Program-made: the position numbers and the translations under genes
Shown here: positions 1 through 9,012 of the stretch, in pieces
How the letters are laid out: each line of letters starts with the position of its first letter
How positions within the stretch are numbered: the first letter of the stretch is position 1
Origin: Halobacterium sp. DL1
GTDB taxonomy: Archaea; Halobacteriota; Halobacteria; Halobacteriales; Halobacteriaceae
DNA: 64,000 nucleotides
Direction: 5' to 3'
Assembly: GCA_000230955.3 (NCBI GenBank)
Contig: CP007060.1
Coordinates: forward strand, 930,001 to 994,000
Notes under the pieces: model-generated
Database searches by the model: none
The model's input: only the letters and a program-made list of their open reading frames with translations
What the model was told of the DNA's origin: nothing

Positions 1-1361
1 CGACTCACCTGGCCGACGCCCAGTCCTACGGTCTCCGTGCCGTCGGCGAACAGGATGCCGTTGGACTTGACGTGCTTGAGCACGCGCCACGCGAACAGCA
101 TCGTCTCCACCTCCTCGTCGGTCGGTTCGCGCTCGGTGACAACCTCGAGGTCGTCCGCCTCGGGCGCCCACTGGTCGCGCTCCTGGACGAGTCGACCGCC
201 GACGATGGGCTTCTCGGTGAACCGTTCGGTGGCGTCACCGAAGGGCCCGGTGTCGAGGACGCGGAGGTTCTTCTTCTCGCGGAGGACGGCGAGTGCGTCG
301 TCCGTGTAGCCGGGCGCGACCACGACCTCCTTGAACGACTCCGTGACGAGTTCGGCCGTCTCGGCGTCACAGGTCCGGTTCAGTGCGACGATGCCGCCGA
401 ACGCGCTTTTGGCGTCCGTGGCGAGTGCGTCGGCGTACGCCTCCGCGAGCGTGTCGGCCGTCGCACAGCCAGCGGGGTTGGTGTGCTTGATGACCGCGGC
501 CGCCGGGTCGTCGAACTCCTTGATGAGGTTCAGCGCGCCGTCGGCGTCGTTGTAGTTGTTGTACGACAGCGCCTTCGCGCCCTCGTTGCGCTGGTCGGCG
601 GCGACGACGCTGGCCTCCTCGCAAGTGTCGTCGCGGTACACCGCGGCCTCCTGGTGGGGATTCTCCCCGTACCGGAGGTCCGCGGCGCGACTCTCGCCAG
701 AGAGGCGGCGCACGGGGAAGTCGCCGCCCGTGTCGGCGCCGACGGTGACGCCGTCGTCGGTGCGTTCGACGCCTCCTTCGGCGACCCACCGGATTGCCCG
801 CGGGTAGGCCGCGAACTCGGCGTCGTACAGCACCCGCTCTTTGAGCGAGTCGACGTCGTCGTCAGCGAAGACCGGGACCGGTTCCTGGGTGACGATGGGA
901 CCGGCGTCGATGTCGTCCTCGCGGACGCTGCCGTCGTCGGCGACGGCGTTCGTCACGACGTGGACGGTGCAGCCAGTCACCGAGACCTCGGCATCGAGTA
1001 CCTGCTCGTGGGCGTCTGCGCCGGGGAACGACGGGAGGAGACTCGGGTGGACGTTGAGGGTGAGCGGGACCGAGTCGAGGAACGTCTCGGAGAGCACGCG
1101 CATGTAGCCGTCGAGGCAGACGAGGTCGACGTCGTACTCCGAGAGCGCGTCGACGACGCGCTGCTCGTGGTCTCGCCGGCTCTCGTCGTCGCTTCGTTCG
1201 ACGACCTCGGTCGGAATCCCGCGTTCTGCGGCGGCGTCGATGACGGGCGCGTCCGCGTGGTTCGAGAGCACGACGGCGAGTTCGGCGCCGCCCGGTCCGA
1301 CGTCGTCGACGTGCAGGAGGTTCCGGCCGCGGTTGCTGGCGAGCCCAGCGATTCGTGTCAT
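1..1361 (-). CDS. purH: Fused GAR transformylase / AICAR transformylase (PurN-PurH), C-terminus cut by window edge
   Basis: Purine biosynthesis: the N-terminal domain transfers a formyl group to glycinamide ribonucleotide and the C-terminal domain formylates AICAR. The reading frame begins with ATG at 1361 (MTRIAGLASNRGRN) and stays open to base 1, about 453 codons. The first ~180 residues carry the PurN signature NVHPSLLPSFPG. The second part has AICAR-transformylase motifs RYGENPHQ and KHTNPAG. Haloarchaea often carry this PurN-AICARFT fusion (purNH), with IMP cyclohydrolase supplied by another protein. The N-terminal fold is PurN-like rather than the MGS-type IMP cyclohydrolase of bacterial PurH. 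It is divergent from purB across a 169-base gap. The end of the AICARFT domain is outside the window. Confidence 0.9.
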   Translation of the reverse strand, partial: MTRIAGLASNRGRNLLHVDDVGPGGAELAVVLSNHADAPVIDAAAERGIPTEVVERSDDESRRDHEQRVVDALSEYDVDLVCLDGYMRVLSETFLDSVPLTLNVHPSLLPSFPGADAHEQVLDAEVSVTGCTVHVVTNAVADDGSVREDDIDAGPIVTQEPVPVFADDDVDSLKERVLYDAEFAAYPRAIRWVAEGGVERTDDGVTVGADTGGDFPVRRLSGESRAADLRYGENPHQEAAVYRDDTCEEASVVAADQRNEGAKALSYNNYNDADGALNLIKEFDDPAAAVIKHTNPAGCATADTLAEAYADALATDAKSAFGGIVALNRTCDAETAELVTESFKEVVVAPGYTDDALAVLREKKNLRVLDTGPFGDATERFTEKPIVGGRLVQERDQWAPEADDLEVVTEREPTDEEVETMLFAWRVLKHVKSNGILFADGTETVGLGVGQVS

Positions 1362-1530
1362 GTCTACACGAGCGGCCGCGACCTGCAAAGTGGTTGCGGT
1401 TCGTTCACGGGAAGTATACACAACCTCGTACAGGCTGGGCGATATAGTTCCGATTGGGCCGCTCTGTTACACACGTCCGTGCCTTTCGGCGACCGGCAGG
1501 CTTTTGGAGCGAGCGCGGCGATTCGGAGCC
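1362..1530. promoter_or_regulatory. Divergent purNH / purB promoter region
   Basis: This gap separates two divergent purine genes. On the plus strand GGCTTTTGG (about 1498-1506) lies 25-30 bases before the purB ATG. On the minus strand CCACTTTGCAGG (about 1382-1393) lies at the matching distance from the purNH ATG. Both are weak TATA-like matches for haloarchaeal leaderless promoters. No operator is recognised. Confidence 0.4.
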
Positions 1531-2907
1531 ATGACCGACGACCACGCTCTGTACGCGGTGACGCCGCTCGACGGCCGCTACGCCGGCCGCACCGCGCCGC
1601 TCGCGGAGTACGCCAGCGAGGCGGCGCTGATGCGGGCCCGGGTTCGCGTCGAGGTCGAGTACTTGCTCGCGCTCGCCGACCTCGACCCGGTGTCGCTGGA
1701 CCTCGCGGACGACGAGCGGGCCGACCTCCGGGCCGCCTACGAGGAGTTCGACTCAGCGGACGCACGGGTCGTCAAGCAGATCGAGACCGAGGGCGCCCTC
1801 GGCTACGACGCCACGAACCACGACGTGAAGGCCGTCGAGTACTTCGTCCGGGAGTCCGCGCCCGAACGCGCCCACTCCTGGATCCACTTCGCGCTCACCA
1901 GCGAGGACGTCAACAATCTCGCCCACCGCCTGCTCGCCAGGCCCGCGGTCGAGGACGTGCTCGTCCCCGAACTCCGCGAGGTGCGGGACGCGCTCGTCGA
2001 GTTCGCCTACGACTACGCCGACCTCCCGATGCTCGCGCGTACCCACGGCCAGCCGGCGACGCCGACGACGTTCGGCAAGGAGATGGCCGTCTACGCCGCC
2101 CGGCTCGGTCGCGCTATCGGTCGCGTCGAGGCCGCCAGCGACGACCTCGCCGGGAAACTCGCCGGCGCGTCCGGCACGTGGGCCGCCCACCACGCCGCCT
2201 TCCCGGACGTCGACTGGCGGGCGTTCTCCCGCGAGTTCGTCGAGGGCCTCGACCTCGACTACGTCGAACCCACGACGCAGGTCAACCCCTGCGACGACCT
2301 CGCGGCGCTGTTCGACGCGCTCCGCGGCGCGAACAACGCGCTGCTCGACCTCTCGCGGGACGTCTGGCTCTACGTCTCCCAGCGCTACCTCGGCCAGGAG
2401 GCCGCCAAGAGCGAGACCGGCTCCTCGACGATGCCCCACAAGGTCAACCCCATCGACTTCGAGAACGCGGAGGGGAACCTCTCGAAGGCCAACGCGGACC
2501 TCACCTTCCTCGCCGACTACCTCACCACCAGCCGCCTCCAGCGGGACCTCTCGGACTCCACCGTGAAGCGAAATATTGGCGGGGCGTTCGCCTACTGCCT
2601 GCTCGCGTACGGGAAACTCGGCGACGGCCTGGCGAAGGTAGCACCCAACGAGGCCGTCATGCGCGAGGACCTGCGAGCCAACCCCGAAGTCATCGGGGAG
2701 GCCGTCCAGACCATCCTCCGCCGCGAGGGCCACGGCGACGCCTACGAGCGCGTGAAGGACCTCACGCGCGGCGAACGGGTCGAACTCGAGGACTTCCACG
2801 ACCTCTTCGCCACGCTAGACGTCGACGAGGACGTCCGCGAGGAACTGCTCGCGCTCACGCCAGAGTCGTACACGGGCGTCGGTGCCGACGTGGCTCGCGA
2901 CGCCTGA
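1531..2907 (+). CDS. purB: Adenylosuccinate lyase
   Basis: Cleaves adenylosuccinate to AMP and SAICAR to AICAR, each releasing fumarate. The 458-residue product begins MTDDHALYAVTPLDGRY. The frame is open further upstream, but this ATG matches the family N-terminus and has a TATA-like box at the right distance. The fumarase/ASL superfamily signature GSSTMPHKVNPIDFEN is seen near residues 295-310, carrying the mobile catalytic-loop serine. The catalytic-histidine context THGQPATPTTFGKE is near residue 170. Length is normal for archaeal PurB. It lies divergent from purNH, so IMP-to-AMP and AICAR steps are adjacent. Confidence 0.95.
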   Translation: MTDDHALYAVTPLDGRYAGRTAPLAEYASEAALMRARVRVEVEYLLALADLDPVSLDLADDERADLRAAYEEFDSADARVVKQIETEGALGYDATNHDVKAVEYFVRESAPERAHSWIHFALTSEDVNNLAHRLLARPAVEDVLVPELREVRDALVEFAYDYADLPMLARTHGQPATPTTFGKEMAVYAARLGRAIGRVEAASDDLAGKLAGASGTWAAHHAAFPDVDWRAFSREFVEGLDLDYVEPTTQVNPCDDLAALFDALRGANNALLDLSRDVWLYVSQRYLGQEAAKSETGSSTMPHKVNPIDFENAEGNLSKANADLTFLADYLTTSRLQRDLSDSTVKRNIGGAFAYCLLAYGKLGDGLAKVAPNEAVMREDLRANPEVIGEAVQTILRREGHGDAYERVKDLTRGERVELEDFHDLFATLDVDEDVREELLALTPESYTGVGADVARDA

Positions 2908-2947
2908 CGCGAGAAGATTTTTACCGGGCCGCGCCGCACCTGCGACC

Positions 2948-3157
2948 ATGTCCCCCCAAGAGAACGGCTGCCCGAAGTGCGGTCACGACGAGGTCGACGT
3001 CGGCAACATCTCCACGACTGGCTCCGGTCTCTCGAAAATGTTCGACGTCCAGACCAACAAGTTCCGGACGGTCACCTGCACGAGCTGCGGCTACACGGAA
3101 CTGTACAAGGACGTCGGCTCCCGCGGCGGCGACATCGCGGACATCTTCTTCGGCTGA
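2948..3157 (+). CDS. Small zinc-ribbon nucleic-acid-binding protein (COG3478-like)
   Basis: A 69-residue protein with two CxxC knuckles: CPKC near residue 8 and CTSC near residue 43, together able to bind one zinc. The central stretch ISTTGSGLSKMFDVQ and the final CGYTELYKD resemble the COG3478 family (bacterial YpzJ-like proteins), annotated as predicted nucleic-acid-binding. The ATG at 2948 follows the purB stop by 40 bases and gives the family N-terminus; an in-frame extension upstream overlaps purB and is unlikely. Its stop lies directly against the convergent dapE stop at 3159. The molecular role is unknown. Confidence 0.75.
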   Translation: MSPQENGCPKCGHDEVDVGNISTTGSGLSKMFDVQTNKFRTVTCTSCGYTELYKDVGSRGGDIADIFFG

Positions 3158-3158
3158 C

Positions 3159-4226
3159 TCAGACGAGCGAGCCGACCGCTTCGGTGAGAATCTCCGCCGC
3201 CCGCCGGACGTCCGAGCGGCGCACGTACTCCCGCTGTGCGTGGGCCACGGGGCCGTCGTCGTCCGCGAGCACGCCCGGGCCGAAGACCACCGTCGGCGCC
3301 TCGGCCGCGAAGTAGGAGGCTTCCGTCGCGGCACCGAACGGCCGCGGGTCGCCCGCGCCCGCCGCCACCATCGCACGGACGACGTCGGCGTCGTCGGGCG
3401 TGTCGAACGCCTCGAGGAACGGCGTGTCCCGGTCGACCGGGTGGACGTCCGCGCCGACAGACTCGTCGACGGCGTCGCGGACGTGCGCCTCGAAGCCGGC
3501 GAAGAACTCCTCCTGGCTCTCCGGCGGGACGGTCCGGCGGTCGACGACGAGTTCGCTGCGGTCCGGGACGCGGTTGGCCGCGTCACCCCCCGAGACGACT
3601 GTCGGCGTGAGCGTCGGCGGACCGAGTTCGGGGTGCTCGTCCGGTCCTCGCTCGGCGTCGAACGTCCGAATCGCTGCGAGCGTACTCTCGAGGGCGGCGA
3701 CGGCGTTCACCCCCTCGTCGGGGCTCGCGGCGTGCGCACCCATCCCGGTGAGTTCGACCGTCCCCTGGAACCGGCCGCGGGCGCTCGTGCACGCCGCGAG
3801 GTCCGTTGGTTCGCCCACGATGTAGGCGTCCGCGTCGAGGTCCAGTGCGTGCGCACCGTTCGAGTCCGTCTCCTCGTCGGGCGTAATCGCGAGGGTCACC
3901 CGGCCCTCGGTCGGGTCGACGGCGAGGAACGCGGCGAGCAGCGCTGCAAGCGGTCCCTTCGCGTCGCAGGCGCCGCGCCCACGGACCACGTCACCCTCCC
4001 GCGAGAACCCGACGTGAGGCGGCACCGTGTCGATGTGGGTGTTGAGGACGACGTGGGGGTGGCCGCTCTCGCGCGACGCGAGCACGTTCCCGCCGTCGTC
4101 CACGTCCGGGTCCTGACCGTGATCGCGTAGCGTCTCACAGAGGAGTTCCCGCATCTCCGTCACGTCCTCGTGTGACGGCGTCTGTACTGCCGTCTCGTGG
4201 AACGAGAGCGGGTCGAACTCAGACAT
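3159..4226 (-). CDS. dapE: M20 family succinyl-diaminopimelate desuccinylase
   Basis: Predicted to hydrolyse N-succinyl-LL-diaminopimelate to LL-DAP and succinate, the fifth step of the succinylase lysine route. The 355-residue product has M20 zinc-site motifs: NTHIDT (His64, Asp66), GACDAKGP (bridging Asp) and PDEETDSNG (catalytic Glu pair). The ATG at 4226 overlaps the end of dapF by 8 bases, which favours this start over the longer open frame. It is the last gene of the lysine operon. By sequence alone it could be another M20 deacylase such as an acetylornithine/acetyllysine type, but its place after dapF makes DapE likely. Confidence 0.8.
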   Translation of the reverse strand: MSEFDPLSFHETAVQTPSHEDVTEMRELLCETLRDHGQDPDVDDGGNVLASRESGHPHVVLNTHIDTVPPHVGFSREGDVVRGRGACDAKGPLAALLAAFLAVDPTEGRVTLAITPDEETDSNGAHALDLDADAYIVGEPTDLAACTSARGRFQGTVELTGMGAHAASPDEGVNAVAALESTLAAIRTFDAERGPDEHPELGPPTLTPTVVSGGDAANRVPDRSELVVDRRTVPPESQEEFFAGFEAHVRDAVDESVGADVHPVDRDTPFLEAFDTPDDADVVRAMVAAGAGDPRPFGAATEASYFAAEAPTVVFGPGVLADDDGPVAHAQREYVRRSDVRRAAEILTEAVGSLV

Positions 4227-5037
4227 CGAGGGAGCGCGCGGGGACGGCCTCGGCTTCGCCGCCTTCCTCCTGCTCGGTCGCCCCGCGGAGCGTCGCACGG
4301 CCCCCCGAGAGGTCGACGTGCAGTTCGCCGCCCGGCGGCCGGACCCGGACCTGTTCGCCGCTGCGGCCGGCGCGATGGGCGACGGCCGCGATGGCGACGG
4401 CACCCGTCCCGCAGGACTGCGTCTCGCCCTCGACGCCGCGCTCGAACGTTCGCTGGCGGAACTCTCCGTCGCCGTCCGGCGACGCGAACGTCACGTTCGC
4501 GCCCTCCGGGAACGCTTCGTGGCTGCGGATGGCGGGCGCGTCCGCCTCGACGTCCACGTCGTCGACGTCGTCGACGAACGCGACGGCGTGGGGTACGCCC
4601 GTGTGCACCGCGGTGACGTCGTACCCCGCCAGGGACTCTTCGACCATCGGATCGTCCCGGAGCACCGGGACCTCGGCCGGATCGAACCGCGGCGTCCCCA
4701 TCTCCACGGTGACCGTCTCGCCGTCGACGTCCGCGCGCCGGGTGCCGGCCTGCGTGTCCAGCATGACCGAGTCGGCGCCGGTGCGCTCGGCGACCCAGCG
4801 GGCCGCACAGCGCGCGCCGTTCCCGCACATGTCCGCCGTCGAGGCGTCCGGCTGGAACAGCGTCATCACTGCGCGCGGCGGTGTGTAGGCGTCTTCGAGC
4901 GCGAGGAATAGGACGCCGTCGACGCCCAGGCGGTCACAGAGCGCCTGGGCGAACGCCCCCCGGTCGGGGACGTGTTCGGTCGCGTCGACGATTGCGAAGT
5001 CGTTGCCGGTGCCGTGGTATCGGTCGTAGGGAATCAT
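4219..5037 (-). CDS. dapF: Diaminopimelate epimerase
   Basis: Converts LL- to meso-diaminopimelate by a two-cysteine, cofactor-free mechanism. The 272-residue protein starts MIPYDRYHGTGNDF, the usual DapF N-terminus. Both catalytic cysteines are present: Cys71 in ADMCGNGARC and Cys209 in QSCGTGA. Length matches bacterial DapF. Its ATG overlaps the lysA stop by 4 bases and its 3' end overlaps dapE by 8, so it is in the middle of a translationally coupled operon. Confidence 0.95.
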   Translation of the reverse strand: MIPYDRYHGTGNDFAIVDATEHVPDRGAFAQALCDRLGVDGVLFLALEDAYTPPRAVMTLFQPDASTADMCGNGARCAARWVAERTGADSVMLDTQAGTRRADVDGETVTVEMGTPRFDPAEVPVLRDDPMVEESLAGYDVTAVHTGVPHAVAFVDDVDDVDVEADAPAIRSHEAFPEGANVTFASPDGDGEFRQRTFERGVEGETQSCGTGAVAIAAVAHRAGRSGEQVRVRPPGGELHVDLSGGRATLRGATEQEEGGEAEAVPARSLDV

Positions 5038-6260
5038 CGTTCTGGGGCGGTGAGGGTGGGGAGTTCGTCGCGTACGCGGACGAGTCGGTCGTCGCCGCCC
5101 TCGACGGCGACCACCGCGGGGCGGGGTCGGGAGTTGTACTGGGAGGCCATCTCGATGCCGTAGGCGCCCGCGTTGCCGACCGCGAGCAGGTCGCTGCGCT
5201 CCGGGCGCGGGAGCCGCCGGTCCTCAGCGAGGACGTCCGTGCTCTCGCAGATTGGGCCGACGACGCTCACCAAGTCCTCGTCGCGCTCGGCCGCGTCGGC
5301 CGCCAGCGACTGGACCTCGTGGTGGGCGCCGTAGAGCGCCGGCCGCAGGAGCGTCGTCATCCCGGCGTCGACACCAGCGAGCGTCGCGTCGTCGGTCGAC
5401 TTGACGGTGTTCACCTCGGTCAGCAGGACGCCCGCGTCCGCGACGAGGTAGCGGCCCGGTTCGACGACGAGTTCTGCGTCGACGTCGGCGAGCACGTCGC
5501 GGGTCGTCGCCGCGACGGCTTCGAGGTCGAGCGGTTCCTCGTCGGGGTGGTACGGAACGCCGAAGCCACCGCCGACGTCGACGAACGAGAGGTCGACGGG
5601 CGACTCCCGGGCCACCGTGGCGAGTCGCTCGACGACTTCGCGGTGCGATTCGACGTCGGCGTCGTCGAGCATTCCGCTGCCGACGTGGGCGTGGATGCCG
5701 ACCACGTCGAACCCGCGGTCGGCGGCCTCGCCGAGGACGTCGGGGGCCTCGTCGTGGGGGACGCCGAACTTCGCGTCCGCGCCGGTCGCCACGTCGTCGC
5801 TGTGGCCCGCGCCGACGCCGGGGTGGACACGGAGCGCGAGGCGGCCGGCGAAGCCGCGCTCGGCGAGTCGGTCGATGGTGTCGCGTGCGCCCACGACGAA
5901 CGTCGACTCGGGCGCCGCGTCGAGCACGTAGTCGAGGTCCTGGGCCGGCGGGTTGACCGCGGTGTAATGTATCTCGCGGGGCTCGTAGCCCGCCTCCAGG
6001 GCCCGGAACACTTCGCCGGCGGCGGCGCACTCCGCGCTCGCGCCGGCCTGGCGGAGCGTCCGGAGGACCGCGCCACCGGCGTTCGCCTTCACCGCGTAGT
6101 GGACGTCGGCCTCGGGGAACGCGGCGGCGACGCGCTCGTAGTTCTGTCGGGTGCGGTCGAGGTCCTGCACGTACAGCGGCGTCCCGTACTCCTCGGCCAG
6201 GCCGCGGAGCTCCGGGGCCGACCAGTCGGCGAGCCGTCGTACGGCAGGATTCGGTGTCAC
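5034..6260 (-). CDS. lysA: Diaminopimelate decarboxylase
   Basis: PLP-dependent decarboxylation of meso-DAP to L-lysine, the final step of the pathway. The 408-residue fold-type III decarboxylase shows the PLP-lysine motif YAVKAN (Lys58), the glycine-rich phosphate-binding loop VGGGFGVPY, and the second-site GPICESTD motif that supplies the active-site cysteine. It overlaps dapD and dapF by 4 bases each (ATGA junctions). In the operon it comes before dapF, so gene order does not follow reaction order. Confidence 0.95.
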   Translation of the reverse strand: MTPNPAVRRLADWSAPELRGLAEEYGTPLYVQDLDRTRQNYERVAAAFPEADVHYAVKANAGGAVLRTLRQAGASAECAAAGEVFRALEAGYEPREIHYTAVNPPAQDLDYVLDAAPESTFVVGARDTIDRLAERGFAGRLALRVHPGVGAGHSDDVATGADAKFGVPHDEAPDVLGEAADRGFDVVGIHAHVGSGMLDDADVESHREVVERLATVARESPVDLSFVDVGGGFGVPYHPDEEPLDLEAVAATTRDVLADVDAELVVEPGRYLVADAGVLLTEVNTVKSTDDATLAGVDAGMTTLLRPALYGAHHEVQSLAADAAERDEDLVSVVGPICESTDVLAEDRRLPRPERSDLLAVGNAGAYGIEMASQYNSRPRPAVVAVEGGDDRLVRVRDELPTLTAPER

Positions 6261-7090
6261 GACCTGAGTACCTCCTCTCGCTGCGTGGCGTCCAGTGTCT
6301 TCGCTTCGAGGTCCAGCGCTACCACCGCGGGCTTGTACGCGCCGCCCTCGAAGAGGTCGTGTTCGCCGACGCTCGACTCGACGAACCGCGTGAACGCCCG
6401 GCGCTCGGGCGGCAGTTCGCCGTAGAGTATCTCCTCCTCGACGAGGTCGTAGACGGGGATGCGCGGCGTCAGCAGCGTGTTCTCACCGACCACGGAGTCG
6501 TGGCCGACGACGAAGCCCGAGGTGACTCGGCAGCCGGCGCCGAGCGAGACGTCGTCCTCCACGACGACGGGCGCGTCCTCGACTGGTTCGAGCACGCCGC
6601 CGATGAGCGTGTTCGCGCCGAGCTTCACGTCCTCGCCGATCTGCGCACAGGAGCCGACGGTGTCACAGGAGTCGACGAGCGTGCCGTCGCCGACGTGCGC
6701 GCCGACGTTGACGAACGCCGGGGACATCACGATGCAGTCTGAGCCGACGTGTGCGCCCCGGCGGAGGACGGTGCCGTCGGGCGTGTTCCGCGTGCCGCGC
6801 TCGAAGAGGTCGTCCGTGCGGCGCAGCGGCAGCACGTCGTGGTACGTCACGTCGCCGTACTCTCGGGGTTGGGTCTCGCGGAGCGCGAAGTTCAGGAGCA
6901 CCCCGCGCTTCACCCACTCGACGGCGCTCCACTCCCCGTTCTCCTTCCGCGCGGCGCGCACTTCGCCGGCTTCGAGCGCGTCGAGGAAGGCGTCCAGCGT
7001 GTCGGCGTCGTCGGCCGTCGCGGTGTCGGCGTCCACGCCGCCGTCCTCGTGTCGCTGCCAGAGGTCGCGTACGTCGTCTTCGAGACTCAT
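6257..7090 (-). CDS. dapD: Tetrahydrodipicolinate N-succinyltransferase
   Basis: Transfers succinyl from succinyl-CoA to tetrahydrodipicolinate, committing the pathway to the succinylase branch. The 277-residue protein has a helical N-terminal domain and a C-terminal left-handed beta-helix with hexapeptide-like repeats (for example GAHVGSDCIVMSPAFVNVGA and CAQIGEDVKLGANTLIGG, near residues 130-200). The ATG at 7090 overlaps the dapB stop by 4 bases. An upstream in-frame extension exists but would overlap dapB further. Its presence shows that this organism uses N-succinyl rather than N-acetyl intermediates. Confidence 0.93.
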   Translation of the reverse strand: MSLEDDVRDLWQRHEDGGVDADTATADDADTLDAFLDALEAGEVRAARKENGEWSAVEWVKRGVLLNFALRETQPREYGDVTYHDVLPLRRTDDLFERGTRNTPDGTVLRRGAHVGSDCIVMSPAFVNVGAHVGDGTLVDSCDTVGSCAQIGEDVKLGANTLIGGVLEPVEDAPVVVEDDVSLGAGCRVTSGFVVGHDSVVGENTLLTPRIPVYDLVEEEILYGELPPERRAFTRFVESSVGEHDLFEGGAYKPAVVALDLEAKTLDATQREEVLRS

Positions 7091-7830
7091 AGTTCGGACG
7101 CCACCTCCTCGAAGCGGTAGAAGCCAGCGGGCTGGTCGGCCAGCCACTCGGCGGCGTCGAGGGCGCCCGCCGCGAACACACGCCGACTCCCGGCACGGTG
7201 GGTCAGTTCGAGGACCTCGTTGTTGCCGGCGAGCAGTGCCTCGTGCTCCCCGGTCACGTTGCCCGCTCGGCGTGCGTGGACGCCGATTTCGCCCTCCTCG
7301 CGGGGCTGGTCGCCGACGCGGCCGTGGACGCGTTCGCTCGCCCCACGCGTCTCGTCTATCCTGTTCAACAGCACGTTCGCCGTGCCGCTGGGCGCGTCGC
7401 GCTTCCCGTTGTGGTGGGTCTCGGTGACCTCCACGTCGTACTCGGGAAGCGCGGACACTGCGGCCTCCACGGCGTCCAGTAGCGCCTGGACGCCACGGGA
7501 GAAGTTCGCGCCGAGGAGGACGGGGACGTCCTCGCCGGCGTCTCGGAGCGCCGCTCGCTGGTCTTCGTCGAAGCCGGTCGTCCCGACGACCGCCGGGACG
7601 CCGGCGTCTGCTGCTGCGGTCACGTGCGCCACGCTCGCGTCCGGCACGGTAAAGTCTACGACCGCGTCAGGATTCCCCGAGACCAGCAGTTCGGGGAACT
7701 CCTCGGCCGCGTCCAGGTCGCCGGTGGGGTCGCGGGACGCCGCGAACGCCACCTCGTCGCCGCGCTCCGCTGCGACCTCGCGGACGGTCCGTCCCATCCG
7801 GCCGGTCGCTCCAGTGACGCCGACTCTCAT
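7087..7830 (-). CDS. dapB: 4-Hydroxy-tetrahydrodipicolinate reductase
   Basis: NAD(P)H-dependent reduction of the DapA product to tetrahydrodipicolinate. The 247-residue product starts with a Rossmann dinucleotide loop, VGVTGATGRMGR. It contains the DapB active-site region ETHHNGKRDAPSGTA around residues 142-156, with catalytic His and Lys. GTTGFDEDQ matches the conserved GTTG motif. ATGA overlaps join it to dapA upstream and dapD downstream. Confidence 0.95.
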   Translation of the reverse strand: MRVGVTGATGRMGRTVREVAAERGDEVAFAASRDPTGDLDAAEEFPELLVSGNPDAVVDFTVPDASVAHVTAAADAGVPAVVGTTGFDEDQRAALRDAGEDVPVLLGANFSRGVQALLDAVEAAVSALPEYDVEVTETHHNGKRDAPSGTANVLLNRIDETRGASERVHGRVGDQPREEGEIGVHARRAGNVTGEHEALLAGNNEVLELTHRAGSRRVFAAGALDAAEWLADQPAGFYRFEEVASEL

Positions 7831-8732
7831 ACCGACAGTTCCCGTTCTTCGAGTTCCTCGAGCGCCTCTCGGAGCGGGTCCCAGTGTTGTTCTGAGAGCT
7901 GGGTGAGCGGCGAGCGGTAGTTCGCCGGACCGTGGCCGCGGAGCTCCTGGGCGGCCTTCACCGGAATCGGGTTCGACTCGGCGAACAGCGCGCGGTTCAA
8001 CGGTTCGAGTTCCTGGTGGCGCCGCCGGGCAGTCTCGTAGTCGCCGTCGAGCGCCGAGTGGACGAGGTCGCCGACGCGCTCGGGTTCGACGTTCGCGGTG
8101 ACGCTGATTGCGCCCCGCCCGCCGACCGAGGCGATGGGGAGCGTCAGGCCGTCGTCGCCGGAGAGCACCGAGAACTCCTCGTCGGTGGTGCGCTCGACGA
8201 TCTGGCTGACGCGGCCCACGTCGCCGCTGGCGGCCTTGTAGCCGACGACGTTCTCGTGGCTCGCGAGCTCGACCGCCGAGTCCACCTCGATGGTGCGGCC
8301 CGTCCGGGACGGGACGTTGTAGAGTATCTGGGGGACGTCGACGCGGTCGGCTATCTCGCGGTAGTGGGCGACCATCCCTTCGGGTTCGGGTCGGTTGTAG
8401 TACGGCGAGATGAGCAGGAGCGCGTCGGCGCCGGCGTCGACGGAGCGGCCGGCGAGGCCGACCGCCTCGTGGGTCGAGTTGCTGCCCGCGCCGGCGATGA
8501 CCGGCACGTCGCCGTCCGCGGCGTCGGCCACGGCCTCGACCACTTCGACGTGTTCGTCGTGGGTGAGGGTGGCGCTCTCGCCGGTGGTGCCGACGGGGAC
8601 GAGGCCGTCGACGCCACCGTCGACGAGGCGGCGGGTGTGGTCGCGGAGTCGGTCGAAATCGATGCTTCCGTCGTCGGTGAGCGGCGTCGTCATCGCGGGG
8701 AAGACGCCGTCGAGGGGTGTCGTGAGTTCCAT
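7827..8732 (-). CDS. dapA: 4-Hydroxy-tetrahydrodipicolinate synthase
   Basis: Condenses pyruvate with aspartate semialdehyde, the first committed step to lysine. The 301-residue class I aldolase (TIM barrel) has the substrate loop GTTGESATL, the catalytic tyrosine in ILYNVPSRTG and the Schiff-base lysine in VVGYKAASGD. The ATG at 8732 gives the family N-terminus MELTTPLDGVFPAMTTP. It is the first gene of the six-gene operon. The 280 bases upstream (8733-9012) hold no gene. No clear riboswitch is seen, and I could not place a convincing TATA box at 25-30 bases. Confidence 0.95.
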   Translation of the reverse strand: MELTTPLDGVFPAMTTPLTDDGSIDFDRLRDHTRRLVDGGVDGLVPVGTTGESATLTHDEHVEVVEAVADAADGDVPVIAGAGSNSTHEAVGLAGRSVDAGADALLLISPYYNRPEPEGMVAHYREIADRVDVPQILYNVPSRTGRTIEVDSAVELASHENVVGYKAASGDVGRVSQIVERTTDEEFSVLSGDDGLTLPIASVGGRGAISVTANVEPERVGDLVHSALDGDYETARRRHQELEPLNRALFAESNPIPVKAAQELRGHGPANYRSPLTQLSEQHWDPLREALEELEERELSV

Positions 8733-9012
8733 CTGAGTTCTGTGGGTGTCGGTGAGCGGGCCGTACTGCCAACGGCGGCCCGACACGGGTGCGCTATGCC
8801 CGCGTCGAACCTAGTGGTCGGCTGTGCGGCGTTTACCCGAGAAGGAGACGGCGCTCCCGGCGGCGACGGACGGAGCGGTGGAAGCGCCAATCATATCTCC
8901 GACTGGGAGCCACAGGGGTAAAATCCTGTCGTCACGGTCATCGTCTGCCGCCGCCAGCGCCGACTGCTCGCCATCGGGGGTTTTTTGCCCCGTCTGGACG
9001 GAGTATCTCTGG

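Noticed and set aside
72-4130. A 1,352-codon plus-strand open frame over the purH, purB and dapE region
   Set aside because: It is an antisense or shifted shadow in GC-rich DNA: the product is low-complexity (Arg/Val/Asp-rich) and conflicts with clear purNH, purB and dapE genes.
4881-6425. 514-codon plus-strand frame opposite lysA
   Set aside because: Antisense shadow of lysA/dapF with no domain; lysA has all catalytic motifs.
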